Of a stretch of 64,000 nt of DNA, positions 36,236 to 45,438 are shown in pieces. Within the stretch, counting starts at the first letter, position 1; each line of letters opens with the position of its first letter. The translations under genes were made by a program, and so were the position numbers. The stretch is from positions 75,859-139,858 of the forward strand of contig CBIHOV010000023.1 in NCBI GenBank assembly GCA_966211765.1, in the 5' to 3' direction. Origin of the DNA: Paraflavitalea sp966211765. Its GTDB lineage: Bacteria > Bacteroidota > Bacteroidia > Chitinophagales > Chitinophagaceae. The notes below the pieces were generated by a model. That model made no database searches. It had not been told where the DNA came from and was given only the letters and a program-made list of their open reading frames with translations.

Positions 36236-39200
36236 CTATTTACGGGTAATGAACTCATCCGTGTTGATCAGCGCCATCACTACATCTACACAGGCTGCAG
36301 TTTGTGCCAGCCCGGCTGTTTTCAATGGTGCCTGCGCGTGGCCCACCGACAATATTTTTATCGCTTTACCAGGCTGCTTTGTATACAGTTGATATTCCTG
36401 CCCATACATCTTTGTCAGCAGTTCCATCTCCTGCGCATCGGGCCGGCGGCCCGTCACCAGCCGGAAACCATACACCAATTGTTCTTTCACATCCTTACCC
36501 CCTTCCTGCATCATACGGCCTGCAATGTATTTGGAGGCTTCAATGAAAGTAGGGTCATTCAACAGCGCCAGCGCCTGCAAGGGAGAACTCGATACAGATC
36601 GCTTTACCGTACAGAAATTCCTGTCCGGCGCATCGAAGATCAGCATAAAGGGTGGCGGGCTCGACCGCTTCACGATCGTATAAATGCTTCGGCGAAACAA
36701 GTCCTCCCCTGCCGATTCTTTGTATACATATTTCCAGCTCTTATCACTCAATGCTTCCCACAAGCCCGGCGGCTGGTAAGGATATACACTGGGGCCACCG
36801 ATCTTGCCACTCAACAACCCACCGATCGCCAACGCATTGTCCCTGATCATTTCGGCCGGCATCTTGAACCGCGCACTTCGCGCCAGTAATTTATTCTCCG
36901 GATCACGCTGCAACAATTCCGGCCTCACCACCGATTGCTGGCGGTAGGTAGCACTCATCATAATGAATTTCTGCAGGCCTTTTGTATCCCAACCTCCCTC
37001 ACGGTACCGGATAGCCAGGTAGTCCAGCAATGCAGGATGCGTAGGCATTTCACCCTGATTGCCAAAATCATCTGAGGTCTTCACGATCCCCCGGCCAAAA
37101 TACATTTCCCAGATACGGTTTACTGCGATCCGTGCCGTCAGCGGATGTTCGGGCAGGAACAGCCATTCAGCCAGCCCTTGCCTGTTCCGGGGAAAATCGA
37201 CCGGGAAAGGCAGGATGGCCTTCGGCGTGGAAGGTTCCACCTTATCACCATATTTATCATACACTCCCCGCAACAACACATGTGTTGTACGCGGTGTCGG
37301 CAGGTCACCCATCACCATCACTTCCTGCGTTGAATCGTAGATCATCGTCTCCTGCATGCGCGCCAGTTGCAAACTGTCTGGCTGCTTCCGGGACGCCGCA
37401 GGATTGCGGGGCGCAAAAGCAACGGACTTATTGTTGTACAAATAAGCCGCTTCCTGCGCATTCATCGTACCATCAAAAAGATAGAACTGATCCAGCATGC
37501 CCCCTTTTATCGTGCGCTCCAGCTCCCGGGCGCCAAAAGCCAGCCCATGGAAAGCCACCACTTTGTGCACATTGGGAAATGGCTTGATATTTTTCTTCAG
37601 GTGATCGTATTCAGTTTGCAGTTTTACGGATTTGCCATCTACATAAATAGATACCCCCTTTGCACTGCTGCTGCCATCATAACTCACCGCCACATGGTAC
37701 CAGCGATTGCTGTCGAGCGTTGCACTCGTCAGTACACTGATCGCATCGTGCGGGAAAGCATGCATCAGCCGAAAATTAAGCTGGTTGTTCTTCATCACCA
37801 GGTCATAGCCCTGGAAACCATATCTACGCGGATCGCTGTGGTGTACGATGGCGGCTTCTTCATACCGCTTCGGCACATTTATCCAGATACTGAATGAGAA
37901 AGGCTCGTACCTTTCAAAATAACCCGTCTTATAAGGAGGTAAGTGTACCAGTGTGTTTTCTTCCAATTGTAAAGCCTGCCCGGCAACACCTTTCACCAAT
38001 TTCTCCTCACTGGCTTTTGCCGATAGAAGTGGTTGCACCTGGTTGCGAATGACCTTTGTCACTTCCATCTTCTTACCCGTATACGTGTTGAGCGATTCCG
38101 TTTTATCAAAGGAGAGGGAAGCCAATACTTTCTGCTGCAAGGATTGCTGTGGCGCTTCGGTGCTGGACATTGCCTGTTTTGCCTGCAGCCTGCTGATGAG
38201 TGCATTGAGTTGACCAATCTGTTGTTCTTTCTCTTTGTCCAGCAACAACAAAGTAGGGCCAGGCACGATGTTATTATCAGCCCCATAATTGGAACTGCCC
38301 AGTTCGAAGGTGCTGTTGAAAAAAGCATAGAGGGAGAAATAGTCTTTCTGGCTGATCGGATCATATTTATGATCATGGCATTTGGCACAGCTCACCGTGA
38401 GTCCCATCACCGAACTACCCAGTGTATTTGTGCGATCTACCACATATTCCACCCGGTACTCTTCAGGAATAATACCCGCCTCTGAATTTTGCTTGTGATT
38501 GCGGTTAAAGCCCGTGGCCAGTATCTGCTCGCGCGTAGCATGGGGCAACAGGTCACCCGCCAGCTGCCAGGTGATGAACTGATCGTAAGGCAGGTTTTTA
38601 TTATAAGCATTGATCACCCAATCCCTCCAGGGAGAAGCATCCCGGTGTTTATCGTCGAGGTAACCATGACTATCGGCAAAGCGGGCCACATCCAGCCAGT
38701 TGGCCGCCATCCGTTCTCCGTATTGGGGCGACTGCAGGTAATGGTCCACCATTTTCTCATAAGCATCTGCTCCCTTATTTTGCAGGAAGGCATCGATCTC
38801 CCCGATGGTCGGCGGTAAGCCTGTCAGGTCAAAGCTCACGCGACGTATGAGCGTTTCCCGGTCAGCTTCCGCCGAAGGGGCTAATCCTTCCTTTTCCAGC
38901 CGGTTCAATACAAACCGGTCAATATCATTCTTTACCCAGCCGGTCGCTTTCACGTCAGGCAAGGGTGCTTTCTTTGGTGCCACGAATGCCCAGTGCGGTG
39001 CATATTTAGCGCCCTGGTCGATCCATTGCAGGAGTACCGCTTTTTCCTCTACCGTCAGCGACAAGTGCGAGGCGGGCGTGGGCATCCTGTAATCTTTATC
39101 TTCACTGAGGATGCGGTGCGCCACTTCGCTGCGGGCAATACTGCCGGCCCGGATGGCCCGCAGGCCGCTTTCCGTCTTCTTATTGTAAGCTGCATCGGCC

Positions 39201-39442
39201 AGATCGAGCCGCAGATCCGCTTTCTGTTTGGCCGCATCCGGCCCATGACAACTGAAACATTTGTCAGAAAGGATCTTTTTAACATGCATATTGTAATCCA
39301 GTTGCTCCGGGAGCGAAGCCATGGCCTCCTTCACATCTGCAGGAATATTCAAATTCCCTCCCATACCCAATTGAGTGATGATGAAAATAAGCAGTGCGAG
39401 ACACGCTACAACAAGGAGGCCTTTGTTCAATCGTAGTTTCAT
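36236..39442 (-). CDS. PSCyt1-DUF1549-LamG-DUF1553 planctomycete-type multidomain protein
   Basis: A 1068-residue protein. After an N-terminal membrane anchor (about 6-26) come a cytochrome-like PSCyt1 domain with CFSCH (62-66) and KADLRLD, a DUF1549 (PSCyt2) domain (WVKNDIDRFVLNRLEKEGLAPS, WLDVARFADSHGYLDD) with a second CAKCHDHKYDPI motif, a LamG/concanavalin-like insert (FSFSIWINVPKRYEEAAI ... RWYHVAVSYDG) and a DUF1553 (PSD1) domain (VNRIWEMYFGRGIVKTSDDFG). I use ATG at 39442, not the longer start at 39559: the shorter form starts at the anchor and leaves the shared regulatory element intergenic. It heads the module, whose function is undescribed. Confidence 0.88.
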   Translation of the reverse strand: MKLRLNKGLLVVACLALLIFIITQLGMGGNLNIPADVKEAMASLPEQLDYNMHVKKILSDKCFSCHGPDAAKQKADLRLDLADAAYNKKTESGLRAIRAGSIARSEVAHRILSEDKDYRMPTPASHLSLTVEEKAVLLQWIDQGAKYAPHWAFVAPKKAPLPDVKATGWVKNDIDRFVLNRLEKEGLAPSAEADRETLIRRVSFDLTGLPPTIGEIDAFLQNKGADAYEKMVDHYLQSPQYGERMAANWLDVARFADSHGYLDDKHRDASPWRDWVINAYNKNLPYDQFITWQLAGDLLPHATREQILATGFNRNHKQNSEAGIIPEEYRVEYVVDRTNTLGSSVMGLTVSCAKCHDHKYDPISQKDYFSLYAFFNSTFELGSSNYGADNNIVPGPTLLLLDKEKEQQIGQLNALISRLQAKQAMSSTEAPQQSLQQKVLASLSFDKTESLNTYTGKKMEVTKVIRNQVQPLLSAKASEEKLVKGVAGQALQLEENTLVHLPPYKTGYFERYEPFSFSIWINVPKRYEEAAIVHHSDPRRYGFQGYDLVMKNNQLNFRLMHAFPHDAISVLTSATLDSNRWYHVAVSYDGSSSAKGVSIYVDGKSVKLQTEYDHLKKNIKPFPNVHKVVAFHGLAFGARELERTIKGGMLDQFYLFDGTMNAQEAAYLYNNKSVAFAPRNPAASRKQPDSLQLARMQETMIYDSTQEVMVMGDLPTPRTTHVLLRGVYDKYGDKVEPSTPKAILPFPVDFPRNRQGLAEWLFLPEHPLTARIAVNRIWEMYFGRGIVKTSDDFGNQGEMPTHPALLDYLAIRYREGGWDTKGLQKFIMMSATYRQQSVVRPELLQRDPENKLLARSARFKMPAEMIRDNALAIGGLLSGKIGGPSVYPYQPPGLWEALSDKSWKYVYKESAGEDLFRRSIYTIVKRSSPPPFMLIFDAPDRNFCTVKRSVSSSPLQALALLNDPTFIEASKYIAGRMMQEGGKDVKEQLVYGFRLVTGRRPDAQEMELLTKMYGQEYQLYTKQPGKAIKILSVGHAQAPLKTAGLAQTAACVDVVMALINTDEFITRK

Positions 39443-39564
39443 TTTCAATATGGCACCTTTTAAATGAGACGATTTTTTTGCCGTAACCATTTCCTGGTCC
39501 CGGGCCGGAAAGTCAATACCGATGACCAGCCTTGTCGAATGTAGCACACTCCGGGCCATGTGCC

Positions 39565-39602
39565 GGGGGAGTATTTTAAAAAATTAGGGGGAATATCCTA
39601 AA
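39565..39602 (-). promoter_or_regulatory. Candidate HTCS binding site between the PSCyt module and the regulator gene
   Basis: This 38-bp segment matches 32134-32171 in 30 positions. On the plus strand it holds two nearly identical half-sites, GGGGGAGTAT (39565-39574) and GGGGGAATAT (39587-39596), starting 22 bp apart. It ends 123 bp upstream of the module's start at 39442, close to the 110 bp seen at susC. It also lies 69 bp before the divergent regulator gene, so it could serve in autoregulation. Confidence 0.7.
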
Positions 39603-39670
39603 ACAAACACATCATACTGGTTAACAACCGTAAATTTATAATAACACCACCTATACCTGGATTAAAACTG

Positions 39671-42600
39671 ATGGAGTTGCCCTATATGAAGAAGAATACC
39701 AGGCCGTCGATCCTGTACCCCGTACTACTGGCCGGCTTACTGTTTGCCTGCCTGATGCCCTGCGTGGCCCAGCAGGCTGCCTTCCGGCACCTGACCGTAG
39801 AACACGGCCTTTCCCAAAATGCTGTTATCGCCATCAGCCAGGACAACCAGGGCTTTATCTGGATAGGAACCCCCAACGGATTGAACCGCTATGATGGTTA
39901 CCGCATCAAACAATACCAGTCCCGACTCAATGACAGTACCACCCTTTCTGCCAACAGCGTACTCGCCCTGCTCAATGATACCCACAAAAGCATGTGGGTA
40001 GGCACCCAGGATGGCCTCAACAGGTACGATGCCGGGCTCGACAGATTCACCAGGATAAAAAACCCCATCGAAAAGCCCGTCGCATTTTATGTGTTGTATG
40101 AAGACAAAAAAGGAAGGATCTGGGCTGGCACCGATTATGGATTGTTTGTAACAGATGCCACCACCGGCCTTCTGCAACCCGTATTACTGCCCGGTCAGCA
40201 GACCATCGACCAGCAATGGAATGTACGCACCATTTACCAGGACAGGAAAGGCGCTATCTGGATTGGCGCTACCGCCGGCCTCCTCCAAATGCAGGAAACA
40301 GGCGCCAGCCGTCAGTTCACCCATTTCAAACACCAGCCCGCAGATCCCCATAGCATCAGCGCCGACTTCGTAACCTCTCTCGTAGAAGACCGCTACGGAA
40401 AACTTTGGGTGGGCACACATTCCAACGGCCTCAACCTGTTTGACGCACAACAACAAACCTTCAGTCATTTCCTGCACAACAACAACGACCCACAGTCCAT
40501 CATCAGCAACACCATCCGCAAAGTGCTGTTGGATAAAGAAGGGCACCTATGGGTAGGAACCCAGGAAGGCCTCAGCATTCTCGATGAGGCCGGCAAACTT
40601 CTGTATTCCTATCAACAAAATGATGCCGATCCTGGCAGCCTCAGCCACAACAGTGTGCACAGCCTCTTCCAGGACTTCACCGGCAACATTTGGATTGGCA
40701 CTTACTTTGGAGGCGCCAATTATGCGTATGCAGTCAATACCCGTTTTTCCGTCATTCACAAAAAAGACGAGCCCGGCTATCTCAACAACAATGTGATCAG
40801 CAGCATTACCGAAGATGAAAAGAAAAACCTGTGGATAGGAACGGAAGGAGGAGGATTGAATTATTACGACCGTGCCACTGGCCGGTTCACCAGCTACCGG
40901 CACAATCCCGGCGATCCCCGCAGCATCGGCTCCAACCTCATCAAAGTCGTGTACCGCGATTGGCAGGGACAGATATGGTGCGGCACGCACGGCGGTGGGT
41001 TGAACCTGTTTGATCCCGTCAATAAAAAATTTACCCGCTACCTCTATGAGGCCAACAATCCGGTATACCTCAATGCAGAGATCGTCAGCATTTATGAAGA
41101 CACCAAAGGACGATTGTGGGTGGGTTCTACCATGGGCATCAAACTCTATGATAAATCGCCCCAGGGCCCCCTACCGGCACAAGTGCCCATCACCAGGCAT
41201 CCCTTGTTTGCCAACACCGCCAGGCACTTCTTTGAAGATGATAAGAACCGGCTTTGGATAAGTACCAACAACGGCCTCTTCCTGCTCAGGAACGATTCCA
41301 TCCAAAAAGTGTCCGACAACATCGTGAACTGCGTGATGCAGGATAAATTCGCCCAGGTATGGTGGGGACTGCAACAAGGTGGCCTCGCCAGGTTTGATGA
41401 AGCAAGCCAGAAGCCAATGCCCCTTACACAACCTGAAAAGATCAGCTCCCGCAACATTCTTGGTATTCTCGAAGACAACCAGCAGAACCTTTGGCTCAGT
41501 AGCGACAATGGCCTGCTGAAGTTCAACCCGCAACAAAACCAGTTACAGTTGTTCACCGTCAGCGATGGTCTCGCCGGCAATGCTTTCAACTACAATTCTT
41601 TCTTCAAAGACAGCAAAGGAGAATTCTATTTCGGTGGATTCAACGGCATCACCTGGTTTTCTCCCGACAAGATCGTTTCCAATCCAAGACCCGGCAATAT
41701 CGTCCTCACCGGACTCAAACTCTTCAATAAACAAATAGTACCCGGCGATTCTACCGGCCTCCTGAAACAGAATATCGCAGGCATTGATCAACTTACCTTA
41801 AAACACAACCAGAATGTGATCAACCTCGAATTTGCGTTGATCAATTATATAAAGAGCAATAAGAATTCTTATGCCTACAAACTGCAGGGATATGATAAAG
41901 ACTGGGTGTATACCACTACGCCCATCGCCAGTTATGTAAACCTCCCTTCAGGCGATTATGACTTCCTCGTCAAAGGCGCCAACAACGATGGCGTTTGGAG
42001 CGATCCCGTACAACTCCCGATCGAGGTACTCCCACCCTTCTGGAATACCTGGTGGGCCTGGATCATTTACACCCTCATAGCCATTGGCATTATCTTCCTG
42101 TTCAGCCGGTATATATTCTTAAGAGAATTGTTCAAGAAAGAAGATGAGCTGCACCAGGTAAAACTGAATTTCTTCACCAATGTATCCCATGAGATCAGAA
42201 CACACCTTACCCTCATCATGGCGCCAGTGGAAAAAATGCAGGAGTCTGAAGATACTTCCGGCTTCGCCAGGCAGCAGCTCGACTCCATCCACAAGAACGC
42301 CAACAGGCTCCTGAAGCTCGTTAGTGAATTGATGGACTTCCGGAAAGCGGAAACCGGCCACCTGAAACTACAGGTTGCCCAACACGACCTCATCGGCTTC
42401 CTCGAAGATATTTACAATAGCTTCCAGGACATCTCCCTTAAAAAGAACATCAGTACCTCCTTCATTTATGATGGGCAGCAATTACTGCTATGGTTCGACA
42501 GGGAGCAACTGGAGAAAGTGTTCTTCAATCTCCTTTCCAATGCCGTGCGCTTCACCCCCGAAAACGGACAGATCACAATGCAGGTTACAGAAACCCCTAC

Positions 42601-43729
42601 CGAAGCCATCGTGAAAGTGATGGACAATGGCCGGGGTATTGCAGCCGAGTACCTTGATAAAGTATTCACCAATTTCTTCCAGGTAGATGATCATGGTCTG
42701 CAGAATACAGGTTATGGTATCGGGTTGGCCCTGGCCAAAAACATTGTGTCCCTCCACAAGGGAAGCATCACCGCCGAAAGTATCCCGGCGGCCGACGACC
42801 ATACCGGCAGTACCACTTTCATTGTACGCTTGTTCAAAGACAACCGCCATTTCAACCAGCTGAAAGCAACTGATCAACACCCTGGTCCCCTCTCTGCCAG
42901 TTTGCCTGCCACCAGCATCCAAACAGTTGATCTGCTGCCAGCCGCCGGTCAGCAACCCACGCTCCTCATAGTAGAAGACAATGTGGAACTGAGGAATATC
43001 ATCAAAGAAAAATTCTCACACCAGTTCCATGTACTCGAAGCTCCTGACGGAGCAAAAGGATTACAACTTGCTGTCAATGAAATTCCCGACATCATCATCA
43101 GCGATGTGATGATGCCCCAGATGGATGGTTTCGAATTTTGCCGGCTTGTTAAGACCGACCACCGCACCAGCCATATACCCGTCATCCTGCTAACTGCCAG
43201 GAGCACCCAGACAGATCATGTGAGCGGACTGGAAACAGGTGCTAATATCTACATGACCAAACCTTTCAGCACCAAAGTGCTGGAGCTGAATGTGAGGAAC
43301 CTGCTGCTGGCCCGTGAGCAATGGCGCCGGTTGTTCATGCAACAACTGAATACTTCTCCCACCACCGCCACGGCCACAGCGCCCGTTCCAAATGAACCTG
43401 CCGTGAACACCATTGAACAGGAGTTCCTCAAGCAGGTGGTGCGTATTGTAGAAGAGAACCTCGACAACCAGGAGTTTGGCGTAGACATGCTTTCGAGAAA
43501 GGTGGCCATGAGTGCGCCCATCCTCTACAAGAAAATAAAGGCAGTCAGTAATATGTCGGTCAACGACTTTATCAAATCCATACGACTGAAGCGGGCTGCA
43601 GAACTACTGCAGGAAAAACAACTCAATGTATTTGAGGTAGCCCAGGCAGTTGGTTACAATGACCGCAAGTATTTCAGCAAAGAGTTTAAGAAACAATTTG
43701 GTAAGACACCCAGTGAGTATGCCGAATAA
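39671..43729 (+). CDS. Hybrid two-component system sensor/regulator (HTCS)
   Basis: A 1352-residue single-protein sensory system. A signal sequence is followed by 14 or so beta-propeller repeats of the Reg_prop type (recurring GLSQNAVIAISQDNQGFIWIGT-like units), a Y_Y_Y domain (YKLQGYDKDWVYTTTP ... YDFLVKGANNDGVWS), a transmembrane helix near residues 798-818, a histidine kinase (H840 in VSHEIRTHLTLI; ATP site with DNGRGIA and GYGIGLALAKNI), a receiver domain with phospho-acceptor Asp1145 (IIISDVMMPQMDG) and a C-terminal AraC HTH (about 1250-1352). The periplasmic propeller senses glycan fragments and the AraC domain activates a PUL. The H-box has His845 where Pro is usual. Start could also be the Met at 39686. 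Confidence 0.95.
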   Translation: MELPYMKKNTRPSILYPVLLAGLLFACLMPCVAQQAAFRHLTVEHGLSQNAVIAISQDNQGFIWIGTPNGLNRYDGYRIKQYQSRLNDSTTLSANSVLALLNDTHKSMWVGTQDGLNRYDAGLDRFTRIKNPIEKPVAFYVLYEDKKGRIWAGTDYGLFVTDATTGLLQPVLLPGQQTIDQQWNVRTIYQDRKGAIWIGATAGLLQMQETGASRQFTHFKHQPADPHSISADFVTSLVEDRYGKLWVGTHSNGLNLFDAQQQTFSHFLHNNNDPQSIISNTIRKVLLDKEGHLWVGTQEGLSILDEAGKLLYSYQQNDADPGSLSHNSVHSLFQDFTGNIWIGTYFGGANYAYAVNTRFSVIHKKDEPGYLNNNVISSITEDEKKNLWIGTEGGGLNYYDRATGRFTSYRHNPGDPRSIGSNLIKVVYRDWQGQIWCGTHGGGLNLFDPVNKKFTRYLYEANNPVYLNAEIVSIYEDTKGRLWVGSTMGIKLYDKSPQGPLPAQVPITRHPLFANTARHFFEDDKNRLWISTNNGLFLLRNDSIQKVSDNIVNCVMQDKFAQVWWGLQQGGLARFDEASQKPMPLTQPEKISSRNILGILEDNQQNLWLSSDNGLLKFNPQQNQLQLFTVSDGLAGNAFNYNSFFKDSKGEFYFGGFNGITWFSPDKIVSNPRPGNIVLTGLKLFNKQIVPGDSTGLLKQNIAGIDQLTLKHNQNVINLEFALINYIKSNKNSYAYKLQGYDKDWVYTTTPIASYVNLPSGDYDFLVKGANNDGVWSDPVQLPIEVLPPFWNTWWAWIIYTLIAIGIIFLFSRYIFLRELFKKEDELHQVKLNFFTNVSHEIRTHLTLIMAPVEKMQESEDTSGFARQQLDSIHKNANRLLKLVSELMDFRKAETGHLKLQVAQHDLIGFLEDIYNSFQDISLKKNISTSFIYDGQQLLLWFDREQLEKVFFNLLSNAVRFTPENGQITMQVTETPTEAIVKVMDNGRGIAAEYLDKVFTNFFQVDDHGLQNTGYGIGLALAKNIVSLHKGSITAESIPAADDHTGSTTFIVRLFKDNRHFNQLKATDQHPGPLSASLPATSIQTVDLLPAAGQQPTLLIVEDNVELRNIIKEKFSHQFHVLEAPDGAKGLQLAVNEIPDIIISDVMMPQMDGFEFCRLVKTDHRTSHIPVILLTARSTQTDHVSGLETGANIYMTKPFSTKVLELNVRNLLLAREQWRRLFMQQLNTSPTTATATAPVPNEPAVNTIEQEFLKQVVRIVEENLDNQEFGVDMLSRKVAMSAPILYKKIKAVSNMSVNDFIKSIRLKRAAELLQEKQLNVFEVAQAVGYNDRKYFSKEFKKQFGKTPSEYAE

Positions 43730-43740
43730 GCCGGCTATCA

Positions 43741-44256
43741 CTACATCGGCAGTTCGATTTGTGTTGCATTGCTCTTAACGCCTTCCAGGGATAACAAGGT
43801 GGCTTTTGCTTCCAGTCCTCCGGCGAAACCGGTCAGTTCACCCGAGCTGCCTATTACCCGGTGACAGGGCACAACGATCGAAATTGGGTTTCTTCCGTTG
43901 GCCGCTCCTACAGCACGTACAGCCTTCGTATTGCCCAGCTGTTTTGCAATGCCCATATAGGTCCTGGTTTCACCATAGGGTATCGTGGAAAGAATATTCC
44001 ATACTGCTTTTTGAAAATCCGTTCCTACAGGATCCAGTTCCAGCGCAAACGATGTCCGTTTACCTGCAAAGTATTCCTTCAACTGGCCTTCCACTTCCAG
44101 CAATACAGGATGTACATTATTTTCAGTGAAGGTTCTTACCCTTATCCGGTTGGGTTTATCATTCTCCCAAAGAATGGCCGCAAGCCCTTTGTCACTGGCC
44201 ACTAGTTTTAACCGGCCCACCGGAGAGTCCATCTCTTTATAATAGTATTCCATCAT
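43741..44256 (-). CDS. ogt: Methylated-DNA--[protein]-cysteine S-methyltransferase
   Basis: A 171-residue protein that removes methyl groups from O6-methylguanine in DNA by transferring them to its own cysteine. The active-site motif PCHRVIG carries Cys131. The DNA-binding HTH (TYMGIAKQLGNTKAVRAVGAAN) and the C-terminal GFAGGLEAKATLLSLEG are as in Ogt/Ada-C. There is no AdaA domain, so this is the Ogt form. The first codons overlap the end of the upstream gene as ATGA. Two ATG codons lie in tandem at the start (MMEYYYKE); the second works equally well. Confidence 0.93.
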   Translation of the reverse strand: MMEYYYKEMDSPVGRLKLVASDKGLAAILWENDKPNRIRVRTFTENNVHPVLLEVEGQLKEYFAGKRTSFALELDPVGTDFQKAVWNILSTIPYGETRTYMGIAKQLGNTKAVRAVGAANGRNPISIVVPCHRVIGSSGELTGFAGGLEAKATLLSLEGVKSNATQIELPM

Positions 44257-44840
44257 TTCTCGTAGATCATTTTAAAACCCAGTTCCCGCGCCAGCTTGCC
44301 ATAATATTGTTTCACGTCCCTTTCGATCAGGTACATTTTCTGGTATTGCTGACAAAATTGGAAGTAGAGCAGATCGAGGAAAGTACTGGGCATAAAGTCG
44401 ATCGTGTTTTCATATCCCGAAATAGCCAGCGCGCCTGTTTGCTTCATAAACTTGTTGAGCTCACGCCGCATCACATACATCGTTTCACAACTTCCAAAGT
44501 GAATGATCTTATTGGCTGCTTTTCCTTCCAGCATTTCGGCAATCTCTTCCAGGCGCATCGTCACCCGTTTGCCTACATGCAGGCGGCCCGCATTGCCATG
44601 AAAAGCGAGGTATAAAATGCTGTATTGATCATATCTTTTTAAGCAGGATTCCTTGATCAGGTTCTCAAACTCCTGTTTGGAAGAACATTGCCGGTGCGTA
44701 TGCAGTACGGGCTTTTTGCTGTACGAATTGTGCTCCAGAAATTCAAGGGCTGTCTTGATACTTCTCCTGTCCCGGAGATCATTGGTCCAATTGCCTTCTA
44801 TGCAGAATACGTTCTTGTGCCTGGATTTTGCAATTTTCAT
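44253..44840 (-). CDS. CHAT/caspase-like small protein (DUF6642-type)
   Basis: A 195-residue soluble protein with no signal peptide. It resembles the uncharacterised DUF6642 family as I recall it. Its core has the two landmarks of caspase-fold CHAT peptidases: strand-then-His-Gly in SILYLAFHGNAGRL (His81) and strand-then-Cys in KIIHFGSCETM (Cys118). That spacing is short but in order for a His/Cys dyad. No partner domain (TPR, NB-ARC) is attached. The gene overlaps ogt by four bases (ATGA), so the products are made together; a role in DNA-damage response is only suggested by that coupling. Confidence 0.6.
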   Translation of the reverse strand: MKIAKSRHKNVFCIEGNWTNDLRDRRSIKTALEFLEHNSYSKKPVLHTHRQCSSKQEFENLIKESCLKRYDQYSILYLAFHGNAGRLHVGKRVTMRLEEIAEMLEGKAANKIIHFGSCETMYVMRRELNKFMKQTGALAISGYENTIDFMPSTFLDLLYFQFCQQYQKMYLIERDVKQYYGKLARELGFKMIYEK

Positions 44841-44874
44841 GTGGTAGATTGATTAACGCATTGGGTAAACCCTT

Positions 44875-44882
44875 CAAAAATA
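44875..44882 (-). promoter_or_regulatory. Bacteroidota -7 promoter element for the CHAT-like/ogt pair
   Basis: On the minus strand TATTTTTG fits TAnnTTTG, about 35 bp before the start at 44840. No -33 element is evident at standard spacing. Confidence 0.4.
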
Positions 44883-45039
44883 ATAATTTCTGCGACTTTA
44901 GCGCTGCCCCGGAAGATTTCCGGCAATCGTGACTACCCACAGCAAAGTGCATGATTATCAACCGCCTGCATTTGATGCATAATAAAACCTCCTAATTGCT
45001 CATGAGGTATTGGAAATTAATGCCTTATTCTCCGTAAAC

Positions 45040-45055
45040 TTCGTACATTTACGAA
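45040..45055 (+). promoter_or_regulatory. Candidate BlaI operator overlapping the blaI promoter
   Basis: TTCGTACATTTACGAA is a perfect 6-4-6 inverted repeat ending 15 bp before the blaI start. Its first 15 bases recur, in the same orientation relative to transcription, before the GLPGLI gene (50405-50419). A -7-like TACATTTA (45044-45051) lies inside it, so a bound repressor would block RNA polymerase. Confidence 0.8.
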
Positions 45056-45070
45056 TATCCCGTTGATATT

Positions 45071-45436
45071 ATGGAACAATTGACCCCACATGAAGAAGCT
45101 GTGATGATCGCCATCTGGAAAGTTGGCCCCGGCTTCGTGAAAGATTTTATGACAGCCATGTATCCCATCCGGCTGCCTTACACTACACTGGCATCTACTA
45201 TCAAGAACCTCGAGAAGAAAGGCTTTGTGAAAAGTGAACGTGTCGCGAATGCTTTTCGCTACAGCGCAAAGATCAGAGAGAACGAATACAAGAAACGCTC
45301 CGTAAACGGAGTGGTCAACAACTTCTTCTCCAGCTCTTACAAGGAACTTGTAACCTTCTTCGCAAAAGAGAATAAGATCAGCAAAGACGAACTGAAGGAG
45401 ATCATCAACCTTATCGATAACGACGAAAAACAGTAG
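45071..45436 (+). CDS. blaI: BlaI/MecI-family transcriptional repressor
   Basis: A 121-residue winged-helix protein: LTPHEEAVMIAIWKVGPGFVKDF, TTLASTIKNLEKKGFVKSER as the recognition helix and wing, and a C-terminal dimerisation region with FFSSSYKELVTFFAKENKISKDELKEIINLI. Family members repress their own operon until a partner membrane protease of the BlaR1 type triggers their removal. It is two bases from the M56 protease gene, the standard pair. The operator at 45040-45055 precedes it. Confidence 0.93.
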   Translation: MEQLTPHEEAVMIAIWKVGPGFVKDFMTAMYPIRLPYTTLASTIKNLEKKGFVKSERVANAFRYSAKIRENEYKKRSVNGVVNNFFSSSYKELVTFFAKENKISKDELKEIINLIDNDEKQ

Positions 45437-45438
45437 GC

